NCBI GenBank assembly: GCA_021234155.1
Contig: JAJEKV010000057.1
Location: 2,821,821 to 2,885,820, forward strand
Direction of reading: 5' to 3'
Length of the DNA stretch: 64,000 bases
DNA from: Isoetes taiwanensis
Taxonomy: Eukaryota > Streptophyta > Lycopodiopsida > Isoetales > Isoetaceae
Below, one piece after another: positions 22,726-33,559 of this stretch. The number at the start of each line of letters is the position of its first letter. The first letter of the stretch is position 1. The translations under genes and the position numbers were made by a program. The notes beneath the pieces are model-generated. The model ran no database searches. It saw only the letters and a list, made by a program, of their open reading frames with translations, and was not told the DNA's origin.

Positions 22726-23147
22726 CTAAGCGAAATGCACCTTGGACTACCACTCTCGTCGGATTCGTCGATCCTATGACTCAAATCGTATGTTAGGGCC
22801 TCGAAGCACCTCTCATTTCGCTTATAGTCATTTATGATTGGAGGGGCCTATGAGTTTGAAATATGAAATACGATTTCGCCTAAGGTTTTGAGGGAATATC
22901 GAACCTCTATACGTCTTTGCCTAAGATTCTAGAATATGAAATACGGGGGCTCGAACCTCTACCAAAATAACTCAATGTCCTAATAAGACTACTTTAACTA
23001 ATATATCCAGTGCGCTAATGTGATTATTTTTTATCTTGAATCTATGTTTTTTTTATAACAACCCATTCAATTGTTTTAGAGATATACAATCTATAGTTTC
23101 AGGAGTTGTTATTTTTTATATCCATATCAGATCCCCCTGGAACCCCT
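22726..23147 (-). mobile_element. SINE-like insert with tRNA-type boxes
   Basis: On the minus strand a box A-like TTAGCGCACTGG (23,007-23,018) is followed about 50 bases on by GAGGTTCGAGCCCC (22,946-22,959), a near-perfect box B. The spacing and the intervening text are tRNA-like. The body then runs left to 22,726. About 130 bases lie upstream of box A inside the target duplications, which is unusual for a simple SINE and may mean a composite insertion. The 3' end has no long A tail. The 18-bp flanking duplication makes the insertion itself well supported; the family name is inference. Confidence 0.6.
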
Positions 23148-23165
23148 GTTATTTTGCTACATATT
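23148..23165 (+). repeat. 18-bp target-site duplication, right copy
   Basis: Exact second copy of the 18 bases at 22,708-22,725, immediately after the insert and at the point where the Copia RNase H region resumes. Confidence 0.8.
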
Positions 23166-23719
23166 ATTACTAATGACTGAAGAAGAAGAAAAAAGAAGAA
23201 AAAATGCAAAGAATATAGGGAGCTTATCAGAAGTTTGTTTTATGTGGCAAATGCCACAAGATTACATATTGTGGCTATTGTAAACCTGTTAAGTAGATAT
23301 TTAAATAATCCAAGTTGGGAACATTGGATTGCTGCTAAGTGCATTCTTAGGTACTTGAAATGTACAATGTATTTGGTATTTGCTATACTAAAAGTTTTGA
23401 TGGTAATCCTAAGGTGGTTGGATATGCGGAATTGACTAGCTATACAGATGCAAATTGGACAGGATGAATAGATGGGGAAAAAAATCCACAACGGGGTATT
23501 TATGTAAGCTTAGTGATATGTGATCTCATGGTGTAGAAAAACACAGGATTGTGTGGCTATGTCAAGTGCTGAGTCGGAGTATGTGTTAACATCTTTTGAG
23601 AAATGGAGAAGCATTAGGGTAAGCTAGTGGTGGATTGAATAGAGCCAATGGAAACTATGGTTTGATAAATGGAAACACATATCTACAAAGACTGGTACAG
23701 AGACTGGTACAAACGTCGT

Positions 23720-24940
23720 GAGCTCGGAGACTCATCAACATTGTTCAAAATCCTCTAGATGAACTTGGAAATGAATACTTTGCTTCGTAGATGAAAGTGG
23801 ATCGTCCCAAGCCCTCCAACAATGCTTCAGCAAAATGCCCTTCACCCAACTGATCTTGACATCGACCCTTTCTTCTATGCCACCCCAGATTAAGTTCCCA
23901 ACAATCCAAATGATAAGCTGCATCTTCGGTGGGTTGCAAATATAATTGAAGCCATATATAAATTGATTTGACTAAGTAATCTGACCTGCCATTGACAGTT
24001 TGGTTGTGGACCACCAAAATAAGTGCTTTTCCAAGCCATTAATACAGTATTCCATGCATCTCAAGATGAAGTATGAATCTTCACGGGGATACAAAGAAGT
24101 TTGGTGGGTGTTTAAGGACATTCCATGGAAATGAAGTAACGCACGGTGGAATTGGAGTATTAAATGCCCACAATGCCGTACACTTATACCATCCAACAAA
24201 GATGCCAGATGCTAAAGTAAAGGAGTTCAATAATGAGAAGGCATTTTGCAAATTTTGCTCATCAGCATTCAAGAAAAGAAAAGTATCATCTACGTACTGA
24301 TTACAAATCTCCTGCAACCCGTTAAACATGGGGAGTCTATGCAATATGCCATCTTGTGTAATAAGTGAGAAAATCTGAGACACGATCTCTGCCACAATTA
24401 TGAATAGCAATGGCGCCAATGGGCAACCCCGACGAATGCCACGACCAACCTAAAACAATGCAGAAGGATTTCTGTTAAAAAAAAAAAAAAAAAAAGAATG
24501 AGTAGAATAGATAAGTCTCATGACATCAGCTGTAAACTATGCACCAAAGCCAAGATGCAAGAGACACTTCTCTAAAAGAGCCCAATCAACACTATCATAT
24601 GCCTTTGCATGGGAGACCATGCACACACTTTCCATTTTCAACCTATGCAAGGACGTTTTCTGGAGCTAGCTATTAGTAGATTCCTTTGGGCGATAACCAA
24701 ATAGATGCGCCTTTGGTGTCTTTTGAAATAATTTGCAAGCCGAGAAATAATGTGATTGAGGCGATTCTTGCAAGAATTGGGAGGTTTTGAGCATCCTTTA
24801 CAAAGGTATTATCCTTTGCGTGCCTGATTTTCAGACCCAACTCAACTTCACGTGGAACCTTATTATAAACGTAATAGCAACTAGAACGGGTAAGGTGATC
24901 TCGGAGACATGCAAGCTTAAAGCTCATTAGCAACCATTGG
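23720..24940 (-). pseudogene. LINE reverse-transcriptase and C-terminal fragment
   Basis: Reading leftward from about 24,650, pieces such as LLEKCLLHLGFGA and FTADVMRLIYSTHS precede a run of 17 adenines on the plus strand (about 24,479-24,496). GRGIRRGCPLAPLLFIIVAE and an intact YVDD catalytic box (NQYVDDTFLFLNADEQNL) then follow, with LLNSFTLASGIFVGWYK. Beyond a frameshift, TKLSMAGQIT and DCWELNLGWHRRKG mark the post-RT region. The stretch 24,933-24,673 is less certain. The sequence is close to the LINE at 3-6 kb (shared GRGIR-GCPLAPLLF-IVAE), so this is the same or a sister family. Frameshifts and the homopolymer insertion make it dead. Confidence 0.8.
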
Positions 24941-25224
24941 GTGGTGGAAATAGAAAAAGGAGAAATAAAAGATGGTGGACTAAGGGTCAGGTCAATGTAT
25001 ATGGATCCATCCAGGCTGAAAACTTAGTGGCTACCATTGGGTGGGGTGTCAATGGAAAAAGTCGAGGGTTTAAAGTCTCAAAGGAGAAACGAACTATAGT
25101 GGGAAACTCATGGTTGTTATGAAAAACGTGCCTCTATCCAATAGACACCAGAACACAAGGCACTAGCATACTTTCCAATCTTGCATGTTCCTAGATTGAC
25201 ATGCATCCATTATTACTAGATGGA

Positions 25225-25775
25225 TCAATAGAGGGAAATGTTCAAACGAGAATATTCCTCTTTACTGACTCATTCCAACAAATACAGAGGAGTCGGGAAA
25301 GAGAAATGTTCGCGGCGGCCTTGGCCGCCGCGATAAATTTCTTGCATTAAACCGTGGTATATAGCGCGGAACTAGACGAATATTCCTAGTCATATTGTGA
25401 CATTCATTTGATGTTTTGAGACTTTGATTTTTAAGCACAAGAGACACAAGGCACAAACGCTTTGGTGGTGAAGTTTGGTTGGGTAGCAAAGGATGAGGGT
25501 ACAAACACAGTTTAGATTCTGGATATTTCTATTAGAATAGAATAGAATAGAACATTCAGATCAACAAGTGAGTCTATAAAGAGAAGTGTTCATGGGGTTG
25601 CCATGAACATACCTCTTTGCCGAATCACTTAAATACAGAGGATGTGGGAAAGAGAAATATTTGCAGTGGCCCCGCCATGAACGTACCACTTTGTCGAATC
25701 ATGTATCAAAACACTGAGGAGTATGGAAAGATAAATGTTCGCCTGCGCGATAAATTTCTTGTAAATATAAAAGAT
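25225..25775. repeat. degenerate array of hairpin-bearing units
   Basis: Four related stretches share AAATACAGAGGA-like, GGAAAGAGAAAT-like and CGATAAATTTCTTG-like phrases (about 25,285-25,350, 25,580-25,620, 25,628-25,690 and 25,705-25,765). Two carry different perfect hairpins at the equivalent place: CGCGGCGGCC/GGCCGCCGCG with a 2-base loop (25,311-25,332) and GTTCATGG/CCATGAAC (25,588-25,608). A (TAGAA)n run lies between units near 25,534-25,553. No coding potential. Confidence 0.55.
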
Positions 25776-27060
25776 TTTCCTACAAACTTAAAATCCAGAC
25801 CTATATCTTACCTTTTTCCTCTTACAATATCTTGGATATTCTTATACCTTATTTCAGTCACGAAATTTTTCAACATCGATCAAAATAATAATTGAGTATT
25901 TCAAACGATAAGAATGAATGCATGAACTCAATAATATGTTTTACGACATTGAATTCAGACAAACATTGTTAGCTCGTATTTTTTTGGGTTGTGCAAAGGG
26001 GACAACCCTTGGATTAGTGAATTGGGGCCAAGATTGGTGGAATTTTTTGGAACACGCAGGATTGCTCTTTTTCCTTGTGCGTGACTTTTCTTGTGGCGTT
26101 ACTTGTGTGATGATAAAATCCCATCTCACTTTGACTCTTGATGTGTTAAACAACTCGGTTGATCATTTGTAAATACCCGCCTCTAAATTTTCATAACATC
26201 AATATTTTTCCTGGTGTTGAAGTTTGTGTGCAATCATGTTTTGTGTTATTAATTCTGTGCTAGTGCACATGACTACGCTGCTTTGTAGGCCTCACTTGAA
26301 GAATGGCATCACCTTGGATTAGCAAGAGCTTAACAGTTTAACAACAAGAAGCTGTAAATCCCAGTTCCTATGCGTGGTTTATAAGTCACGACAGAAACGA
26401 TGCAGCGTGGACATAATTTATCGAATCTAATAGAAGCAATCTCCTCTATTTCAGCCAATTGTATTGCCACCGGGCAATGCATGCTGACCAAACACGAGTA
26501 CAAAAGCTTTAAATGGCAAAATAACTAAGTTGCTAAATTGATGCCAACATTCTAGATTTAGTAAAATGATTTTGACCAAGTTGACTGAAAGAGGAGATTC
26601 CATATGGACCTTCTATTATCCAGTAGATAACGAATGGCTATTGGCTTGCTAAGGGGCACGAAGTCATGGAAAAAAAAATGCATGCAATATCATCCACAAA
26701 TACATATGATATGATCTAAGTTGCACTACTATGGAATATTAGCCTTAACCTTAATGTCTCAGCCACGACAATCTCCTACACAATATTAGCCTTACCGTAA
26801 TGTATCAACCACAGCAATACATAAGAGTAGCCTAGGTAATTGTGTTTTTCCTCTTGGTCATTCTCACACTCACATGCATTCGTAACAATCTTAATTTAAC
26901 CTTCTCATATCTATGGTAGTTTCAACAAACTGCAATCTATAAAGTTGTATTTTTGAATTTAAAGATCAGTTTGCACCCAGCTGGGTTTTTTTTCTTTTTC
27001 CCTTTTTTTTTTTTGGTGCATGCGTGCGCAAGTCTAAGACTAGTTTGATCTAGGGATAGC
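25776..27060. other. intergenic stretch without a gene
   Basis: Short frames only, none recognised. A partial direct repeat (ATATTAGCCTTA with TAATGT) occurs near 26,736 and 26,784. A poly-T/poly-pyrimidine run lies at about 26,987-27,015 just ahead of the gypsy fragment. Confidence 0.4.
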
Positions 27061-28205
27061 ATGTCCCCAAGAATGGTTGAGATGTTGAAGCTCAAGCCGT
27101 TGAAGTCAAAGCCGAGACCCGTGGTGTTAGCAAGTGGAGCAGTAAGACACACGGCAGGCAAGAGGATAAACTTCGACATCGAGTTGCCAGGAATCAACAT
27201 CCAGATGGGGGCAGAGGTGATGAATATCGGGAGATACGACTTGATCATAGGAATGGAGTATCTTGGACCAGCAGGGGCCATCATTGATTGTGGAAAGCGG
27301 AAGGTGACCCTCACAGCGCCCAATGGCAAAATCATAGAGATTGCAGGTAAAGAAGTTGTTTACATCATGCAGTGTATATCTAGTAAGCAGCTGCTTAAGT
27401 GCATAAAGAGCAAGCGGGTAGCATATATCTTCAAGCTTCAGCTCGAAGAGCCCGAGTCAGAAGAAGGCAAGGAAGATAAGGTGCTCAGCAAGTTGCCAAA
27501 GCAGATTGCTAAGTTGATCAAGGAGTTCCATGATCTCTTTCCAGACGAGATCAAGCAGCTTCCTCCTTACAGGGGAGTTGAGTGCGAAATAGCACTCGAA
27601 CCAGGAACGAAGCCGACGAGCAAAGCTCCGTACAAGATGACGACGTAAGAGCTGACGGAGTTGAAGAAGCAATTGCAAGAGTTGCTTGACCTAGAGTTCA
27701 TTAGACCTAGCGTCTCACCATTTGGGGCACCCATTCTTTTTGTGAAGAAGAAGGATGGCAGCTTGAGGATGTGCATAGATTACAGACAGCTAAATAAGCA
27801 CACCATCAAGAATAAGTATACGCTTCCCAGATCGGACGACTTGATGGATCAGCTCCAAGGGGCGAAGCTATTCTCCAAGATAGACCCGAGGTCGGGGTAC
27901 CATCAGATCAGGATAAAGGAAGAAGACGTCCACAAAACGGCTTTCAGGACCAGGTATGGGCATTACGAGTTCACAGTAATGCCGTTTGGTTTGTCAAATG
28001 CCCCAGCAACATTCATGAGGCTCATGAACGACATCTTCAGGGAGTTCTTGGATACTTTTGTGATAGTATTCTTTGACGATATCTTGGTGTATAGCAAATC
28101 CCTGGAAGAACACGTACAACACCTAAGGAGAGTGCTCGAGAACTTAAGGAGGCACCAGTTGTACGCCAAGTTGTCGAAGTGCCACTTCGCAACAGAGAGA
28201 GTAGC
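27061..28205 (+). pseudogene. Ty3/gypsy protease-RT fragment, truncated
   Basis: The first frame (27,061-27,648) ends a retroviral-type protease domain (IGRYDLIIGMEYLGPAGAII) and runs through a linker to LPPYRGVECEIALEPGTKPT, the usual lead into RT. A TAA interrupts it at about 27,646. The next frame carries [69 protein letters not shown] and [10 protein letters not shown], the catalytic box with Phe in place of the usual Ile/Val. Identity stops abruptly after [13 protein letters not shown] at about 28,205, where unrelated DNA begins, so the RT thumb, RNase H, integrase and both LTRs are absent. The protease active-site Asp lies before this fragment. It looks relatively young apart from the stop and the truncation. 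Confidence 0.9.
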
Positions 28206-28824
28206 TTGTCTTTTTTGCTTAACATTAGACTTTGGTACTTGGAAAGTTATAATGTTCTTGCAGGTTTTTTGGATCTCATTGCTGGGCATCTCAGACAGTA
28301 TATATTGGAGCTCTCTTATAGGGGGCAAAGCAGGATTTTGTATACATTTTGACTATTCTATTGGTCTGCTACTCTATTTTGAAGTGGTTGCTATAATTAA
28401 TGCAACTACTACTTTCTTTTTGGATCATATACCAAATATTTTGCTAATGTGGAAGTTTCTACTCCCATTAGTAAGACTATTGTATGGCTTTAATTAATTA
28501 ATGGAAAAACATCTCTCACCTTCAAAAAAAAAAGAAAAAAAGAAAAAAGAAAGAACTAGAAGATTGGAGCTAGTTGCCAGCTCTCTGTTCTGGCTGGCAG
28601 GAAGTTTTTGAGATGTCTGCTGCAGTTTTCTTTTTTGATTTTCAGAGGTCCTTAGGTCCTTTGTCTCTGTTCTGGTGGACATACGCACTAGAAAAGTTAG
28701 AATGTTAGAAACAGTGAAGAATGAAGCCCCTTGTTCATCAGCAGATTTGACTGGTTCATGTTTTGAAAGCTAATGTATGGAAGGTGGGATGAAATATGAA
28801 GTGGCTCAGTAGGAAATTGCAGAC
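28206..28824. other. non-coding DNA after the gypsy breakpoint
   Basis: Unrelated to gypsy RT and without a recognisable domain. The plus-strand frame that continues from RT to 28,497 is a read-through into non-coding DNA. An A/AAG-rich run lies at about 28,527-28,553. Confidence 0.4.
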
Positions 28825-29094
28825 TCATTGTTGCATGATCTGGTCGAAAATTTTGTTGTACACCCAATAGAAGCCCTTGTCTGTTCCAAATTTGTAACTG
28901 CTATATTCAGATCCATTTTCCATGAGCAAATGATGGATGTCCTCCTTACCCATCAAGATCAGTAGGGTACCATAAAGATCTGCTAACATCTTATGAGAGT
29001 AATACAACTCTCTGTACCTGCTCAACTGCCTATCTGTCAAGGAATAATGATACATGAACAAGAAGTTGAATAGACAGTACATCTGCACAACCTC
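28825..29094 (-). CDS. orphan terminal-exon candidate, about 90 codons
   Basis: An open frame on the minus strand follows a good splice acceptor (TTTTACTTGCAG, ending at 29,095) and runs to a TGA at 28,825. It encodes an acidic-aromatic peptide (VQMYCLFNFLFMYHYS, RYRELYYSHKMLADLYGTLL) without a family I recognise. It has an internal ATG at about 29,088. No upstream exon was found: directly beyond the acceptor begins a 321-bp repeat that recurs at 29,664. It may be the last exon of a fragmented gene or a captured exon. Confidence is low. Confidence 0.3.
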   Translation of the reverse strand, partial: EVVQMYCLFNFLFMYHYSLTDRQLSRYRELYYSHKMLADLYGTLLILMGKEDIHHLLMENGSEYSSYKFGTDKGFYWVYNKIFDQIMQQ

Positions 29095-29100
29095 CCTGCA

Positions 29101-29421
29101 AGTAAAACAAATCTAGGGTTTGAATGGCTCCAGAAATTGTATGAAGAAAACATCTACCTGACGTGGAGCGGAGCATTAAGATACACGACTTTCTTAAGGT
29201 AATTTGATCTTACTTGAAATAGGATGAACTACAATTCTGATGGTTGTTCTAGTAGTCACAGTTCCGAAGAAAATTTGGTGCCCAATTGTGAACTGGGCCG
29301 AGAGCCCTTGTGATGTAAAAAGTTTGTTAGATTAGAAGCCTTGTACTTTTATAGGGGAAATGCTTCCAATGACCATTTCATCCCTGAAACCCAAATGAAT
29401 GATGATCTATCATCAGAAGAA
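29101..29421 (+). repeat. direct repeat, copy A (~321 bp)
   Basis: Nearly identical to 29,664-29,984: both open with AGTAAAACAAATCTAGGGTT and close with TGATCTATCATCAGAAGA, differing by a handful of substitutions. Copy A begins exactly at the acceptor-side edge of the orphan exon at 28,825-29,094. Ends are not TG...CA, so an LTR pair is unlikely; a local duplication is more likely. Confidence 0.9.
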
Positions 29422-29663
29422 GATGATAATCAGCTAACTTTTCAATTTTCTAGTTGCTATGCTTAAATAAAACTATCAGATGCTGGGAATATACAGCAAA
29501 GCTTCATGTTTACATGTTAATCCCACCCTAAATCACATAGGTGATGTCTAATCTTGCTGACAAAAATTGAAGTTGGTACAAATGGATGAAGCATTTATTC
29601 GCTTAAAAGATCGGGGCATAAGCTTAAGGCCAAAGGGCATTTAACAGTGGTGGCTAAATATTT

Positions 29664-29984
29664 AGTAAAACAAATCTAGGGTTTGAATGGCTCCAGAAAT
29701 CGTATGAAGAAAACATCTACCTGACGTGGAGCGGAGCATTAAGATACATGACTTTCTTAAGGTAATTTGATCTTACTTGAAATAGGATGAACTACAATTC
29801 TGATGGTTGTTCTAGTAGTCACAGTTCCGAAGAAAATTTGGTGTCCAATTGTGAACTGGGCCGAGAGCCCTTGTGATGTAAAAAGTCTGTTAGATTAGAA
29901 GCCTTGTACTATTATAGGGGAAATGCTTCCAATGACCATTTCATCCCTAAAACCCAAATGAATGATGATCTATCATCAGAAGAG
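29664..29984 (+). repeat. direct repeat, copy B (~321 bp)
   Basis: Second copy of 29,101-29,421, separated from it by 242 bp of unrelated DNA (29,422-29,663). It lacks the flanking splice acceptor seen beside copy A. Confidence 0.9.
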
Positions 29985-30156
29985 TAGCACATGCAACCCA
30001 TAACAAATAGTCAGGGAGCTTTTAATTTCTGATATGGCAAAAGCAGCTATAATCTGAGCCTTTGTTTTATGCATTCAAGTTTTAGATAACACGTATAATC
30101 ATGCTTCTAAAAAATCTTTCTTTGTAAATCTATCATATTCTGATTTGTTAAGTACT

Positions 30157-30310
30157 AATTCCATCGATCCAAGCCCTCAGATCAAGATTCTAGATGGGGC
30201 GAGCATGCATGTATCGCATGCATGCATTGTATGCCTTCTCTGGTTGGGAAATTGCTATGTTAGGCGAGGTTCTTCATCAACGTCTCATCGGCACTTCCTC
30301 TTCTCTCTCA
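30157..30310 (+). repeat. palindrome-containing direct repeat, copy A
   Basis: About 154 bp, 85-90 percent alike to 30,507-30,662. It contains GAGCATGCATG and GCATGCATGCATT runs and a TATA-like CTATGTTAG followed by CTTCATCAACGTCTCATCGG. The leading palindrome is imperfect in this copy. Confidence 0.8.
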
Positions 30311-30469
30311 GCAATTGCAGGGAAGGAGCTCCCCCCTGCTTGGATTGACCAATTTGGTGTTTCTTTCATGCTGTGGCATGTCCTTTCTCGGCCTTGCCTC
30401 TTCTTTAGCCATCATCCTTTGACCTTCGTCCTCGATCCCGTTTTAATAAGGAAGTCCTCTTCTATTCGG

Positions 30470-30508
30470 GAGGTTTTTGTCGTTTTCATGCGAGCCCCAT
30501 TCTAGAAT
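30470..30508 (+). repeat. short dispersed repeat, first copy
   Basis: GAGGTTTTTGTCG ... ATGCGAGCCCCATTCTAGAA recurs at 31,191-31,224, where the six bases TTTTCA are missing. It abuts copy B of the palindrome repeat, so the whole 30.15-31.22 kb region is probably one rearranged element. Confidence 0.75.
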
Positions 30509-30662
30509 TCCATCGATCCGAGCCCTCGGATCGATATTCTAGAGGGGGTGAGCATGCATGTCTCGCATGCATGCATTGCATGCCTTTTCTGGTTGGGAGA
30601 TCGCTATATTAGACGAGGTTCTTCATCAACATCTCATCGGCACTTCCTTTTCTCTCCCAGCA
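30507..30662 (+). repeat. palindrome-containing direct repeat, copy B
   Basis: Second copy of 30,157-30,310. It opens with a perfect palindrome, TCGATCCGAG, two bases, CTCGGATCGA (30,513-30,534), itself bracketed by TCTAGAAT and ATTCTAGA. A TATA-like CTATATTAGACGAGG follows. Origin unknown; possibly LTR or promoter sequence of an unidentified element. Confidence 0.8.
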
Positions 30663-33559
30663 GTACCTTATTCTCTATTCTTTAAAACCCACCCTCCCCC
30701 CCTCCCCCTTAATTATTTAATGTATTTGTCGCTTGACACGCGTGACCAGCCCCTCTGTTTGAAGAGGTTTTTTGTTTTGTTGTCGCGTGGCACGCGTGAT
30801 CAGCCCCTCCACTTTGGGAGATTTGTTTTGTCATATTTGTTATAGTGTTGGTGATGTGCAGGTATAGGTTGGCAAGCGGTAGAAGCTTCGACTTCTCTAT
30901 TCGTGGGTATTTTGGGAGCGAATTCTCAACCTTACGTTTGTCCAAGCCCCTTGCTGAAGGCTTATCACTAGGGTTTTCCTTCGAAAACTCGAAAGAGCGA
31001 GGTTTTTTAATCCCGGTAATAAGCTTTTGGCAGGTACACAAACCAAACATCTATTAGTATTGTATTTCATGGGATCCAAGTTGTATAATTGGACATTCCC
31101 TTTATTTTCTTCGTGGATAGTTTGCATGTGTACGGCTACACACTATCCACCATTGTAGAAAATCTGCTGAGATGAATGAGAAGCCTATGGGAGGTTTTTG
31201 TCGATGCGAGCCCCATTCTAGAATCATGGCAAGGCAAAAACCTAGAAAACAACCAAAATACCTTTTGACCCTTGCTTTACTACCAAGGTTATGGCTAATA
31301 TTAGCATGGTTGGCTACATACGTGGGTTTTCTCTCTCGTTGTGCTCTATTTGCCTCTCTGGTATGTGCTAGATTGTTAGGATGTGGAGACCAAAGAAAGA
31401 TTGAGGTTAAAAACTCAAGAACATATTTTGTGTATGTGGACTGGGACATAAAGTCCCTGCAATTTTCACCATGCTAATAAATGGCTGATATGAAATCCTA
31501 GTTTTTGGTTAATGTTTATATTATACTTTTGAATTCTAAGTATATACTAAGTGAACATAGTATATATGTCCATGATCTTCTAAAAAAGACGCAGCCTTAT
31601 GTATTAAGGTTCTACACATGTACACTTTTTTTTTTTCAAAATGACATGGTGCGATATGATTATAAGCAGTAAGCCTAATATCACCCTGAAGTATAGGCAT
31701 AATAATGCCTGTTGATCCAAAACATGGCACTTGGATCAACCTTAGTGGATTCTACATGGTTAGAACCTCCAAGTTGCAGAGGCAACCAATCTTGGTGCAA
31801 AATGTGCAAGAAAAGATCAATTACTTTAGGATCCCTGAAGAAAAATGAGGCAGCTGCACTCAGACATGAATTTCTCGAGATGTACTCATCCTTTTCAAAT
31901 GATTTTTAGCATAGTGATAAGAAAACAGTTGTGGTGAGATTTGCAAAAACCTTTGGCTCATTTTGGATCTGGAATGACTGAGAAAATCGGGTTCAAAGTT
32001 GGCAAAAAATCTGGCCAGTGCACTTCCCTAAGACAAAATGAGGTTTCAGACTCATATGATGATATCTCGAGATTTACTGAACCGTTTTGGTTGATTCTTG
32101 AAGTGACTATAAGAAAAAAATTGTAAGAAGATGTAGAAAAAACTTGGCTCAATTTGGATCTAGGATGATGGAGAAAACTAGTTCAAAGTGGAGAAAAAAG
32201 TCTGTCAGTGAACTGTCACAGAAAAACAACAAGCAATTTTTTGTATCTTGAGTTCTATAAGGTTTTTTTTGTATGGTTTCAATTGCCACAGGTCTGAATA
32301 GTGCCTAATATCATGTGCAACAGATAAAATAGTAGTTTTGATCATGAAAAATATCTCTGTAATAATGTTTTAGTGGCAGAAAGTTGCAAAAGTAATGAAA
32401 GATCAAATTTTCGAACTTGACAGGGGATTTTCATTGATGTATCAATCAAATAATCATAATAATACTGTGTTCATGCTATTCAAGCAATAAACTCAGTAAA
32501 ACATCTTGGGAAAATAATTTATGAAAGAATATTAGCCATGAACCATTGCCAATGGCTAAGGAATGCTCAGATAGCTCAGGGATCTTTAAGGAATCATGCA
32601 CAACAGTACTTTAGGGTGCTTCCAAACTTCTGGGCCGTCAAAAATCTTCAAAACTGTTATCTTTGTTATATTCAAGTTTTCGGTGGTTCCTTTGATTTTC
32701 GTGGTTATTTATGTATCCTTAAGTTCAAGGAGAGCGGGAATCCAAGAACAGGTATGTTTCAGATGCTATGGCGATATGGAAGGCGTGATTTGAGCCATGT
32801 TTTCAAATTTAGGGTTCATGGGTTCAGCCATTGAGAAGTTCTTCGACCAATTATTTGTATTTCCTCTGTATTTCCTTCGTAATTCTGTATTTTCCAGTTC
32901 AATCATGATTTTTGAGGGGGTCCATAAGGGAATAAAGAGAAAGCAATAAGAATGTTTTAAGGACCATACTATAGGAACTTCAAGAGGTCAAGCTTGCATA
33001 GAAAATTTGTGCAAGGTCATATAATCTCACATTGTACGGAGGCTATAGCCATGGATATTAGGTCACAAGGGATGGCTCACTTAGTACGGTAAAAAAAAAT
33101 CCACAAGGCAAGTGCATGGAATGGACTAGTAAAAAAGACAAGGCAATATAAATATGAGAACTTTGACATAGATAAGAACTTTGACATGAATATAGTATGT
33201 GTGGCAAAAGTGGTCAAGGCAAAAAATTCAAGGCAAAGTGTATGGAAAAAATAGCAAGGGGTCTAGGTGGAAACTGTAAGGCAATAGGCTTATGGCAAAG
33301 TGAAATAATAACAAGGCAATATGGATGGAAAAATGGCAAGGTAAAATAATGGCAATGCAAGGACAAGAATAGAATAGAATAGAATATGATTTTATCGTCC
33401 ACGGAGACCAACTGGCCTATGGGACCCAAGTACAAAGAGAGAGAGCAGCGATATTACCAGGATTAAAACCCCCACCGGAAGGGTTTTCGGGAAAACCTTA
33501 GTAGCAATAAGGATCTTCGACATACCCACAGTTATATACATAATCACAATGCACCGAGG
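30663..33559. other. long non-coding stretch, no supported gene
   Basis: Frames here are short and unlike known proteins. A 70-codon plus-strand frame near 30,845 and a 101-codon frame at 31,172-31,477 with a hydrophobic middle were considered and not accepted. From 33,180 to 33,370 the sequence is an A/G-rich low-complexity tract with many GGCAA and CAAGG words, and a (TAGAA)n run lies at about 33,369-33,389. Confidence 0.4.

Larger units (their letters stand above)
22130..23620 (+). pseudogene. Copia reverse transcriptase and RNase H fragment, split by an insert
   Basis: The first part (22,188-22,690) encodes HMNVKIAFLNGDLEEEIYIE and VCKLKKAVYGLRQSAGQW, then a YVDD box directly followed by a stop, then MIDLGKLEKLL. 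The second part (about 23,205-23,600) encodes YVANATRLHIVAIVNLLSRY, HWIAAKCILRYLKCT, a broken KIHNGVF-like block and finally VAMSSAESEYV, the RNase H end. Between them about 420 bp of unrelated DNA is inserted, flanked by an 18-bp duplication. Stops and frameshifts show it is dead apart from the insertion. Flanking LTRs were not seen. Confidence 0.85.

Noticed and set aside
29101-29984. LTR pair of a small retrotransposon
   Set aside because: The repeats do not start TG or end CA, no primer site or purine tract borders the 242-bp interior, and no target duplication was seen.
31172-31477. 101-codon plus-strand gene with hydrophobic middle
   Set aside because: It overlaps the dispersed repeat at 31,191 and an equally long frame on the other strand; no domain.
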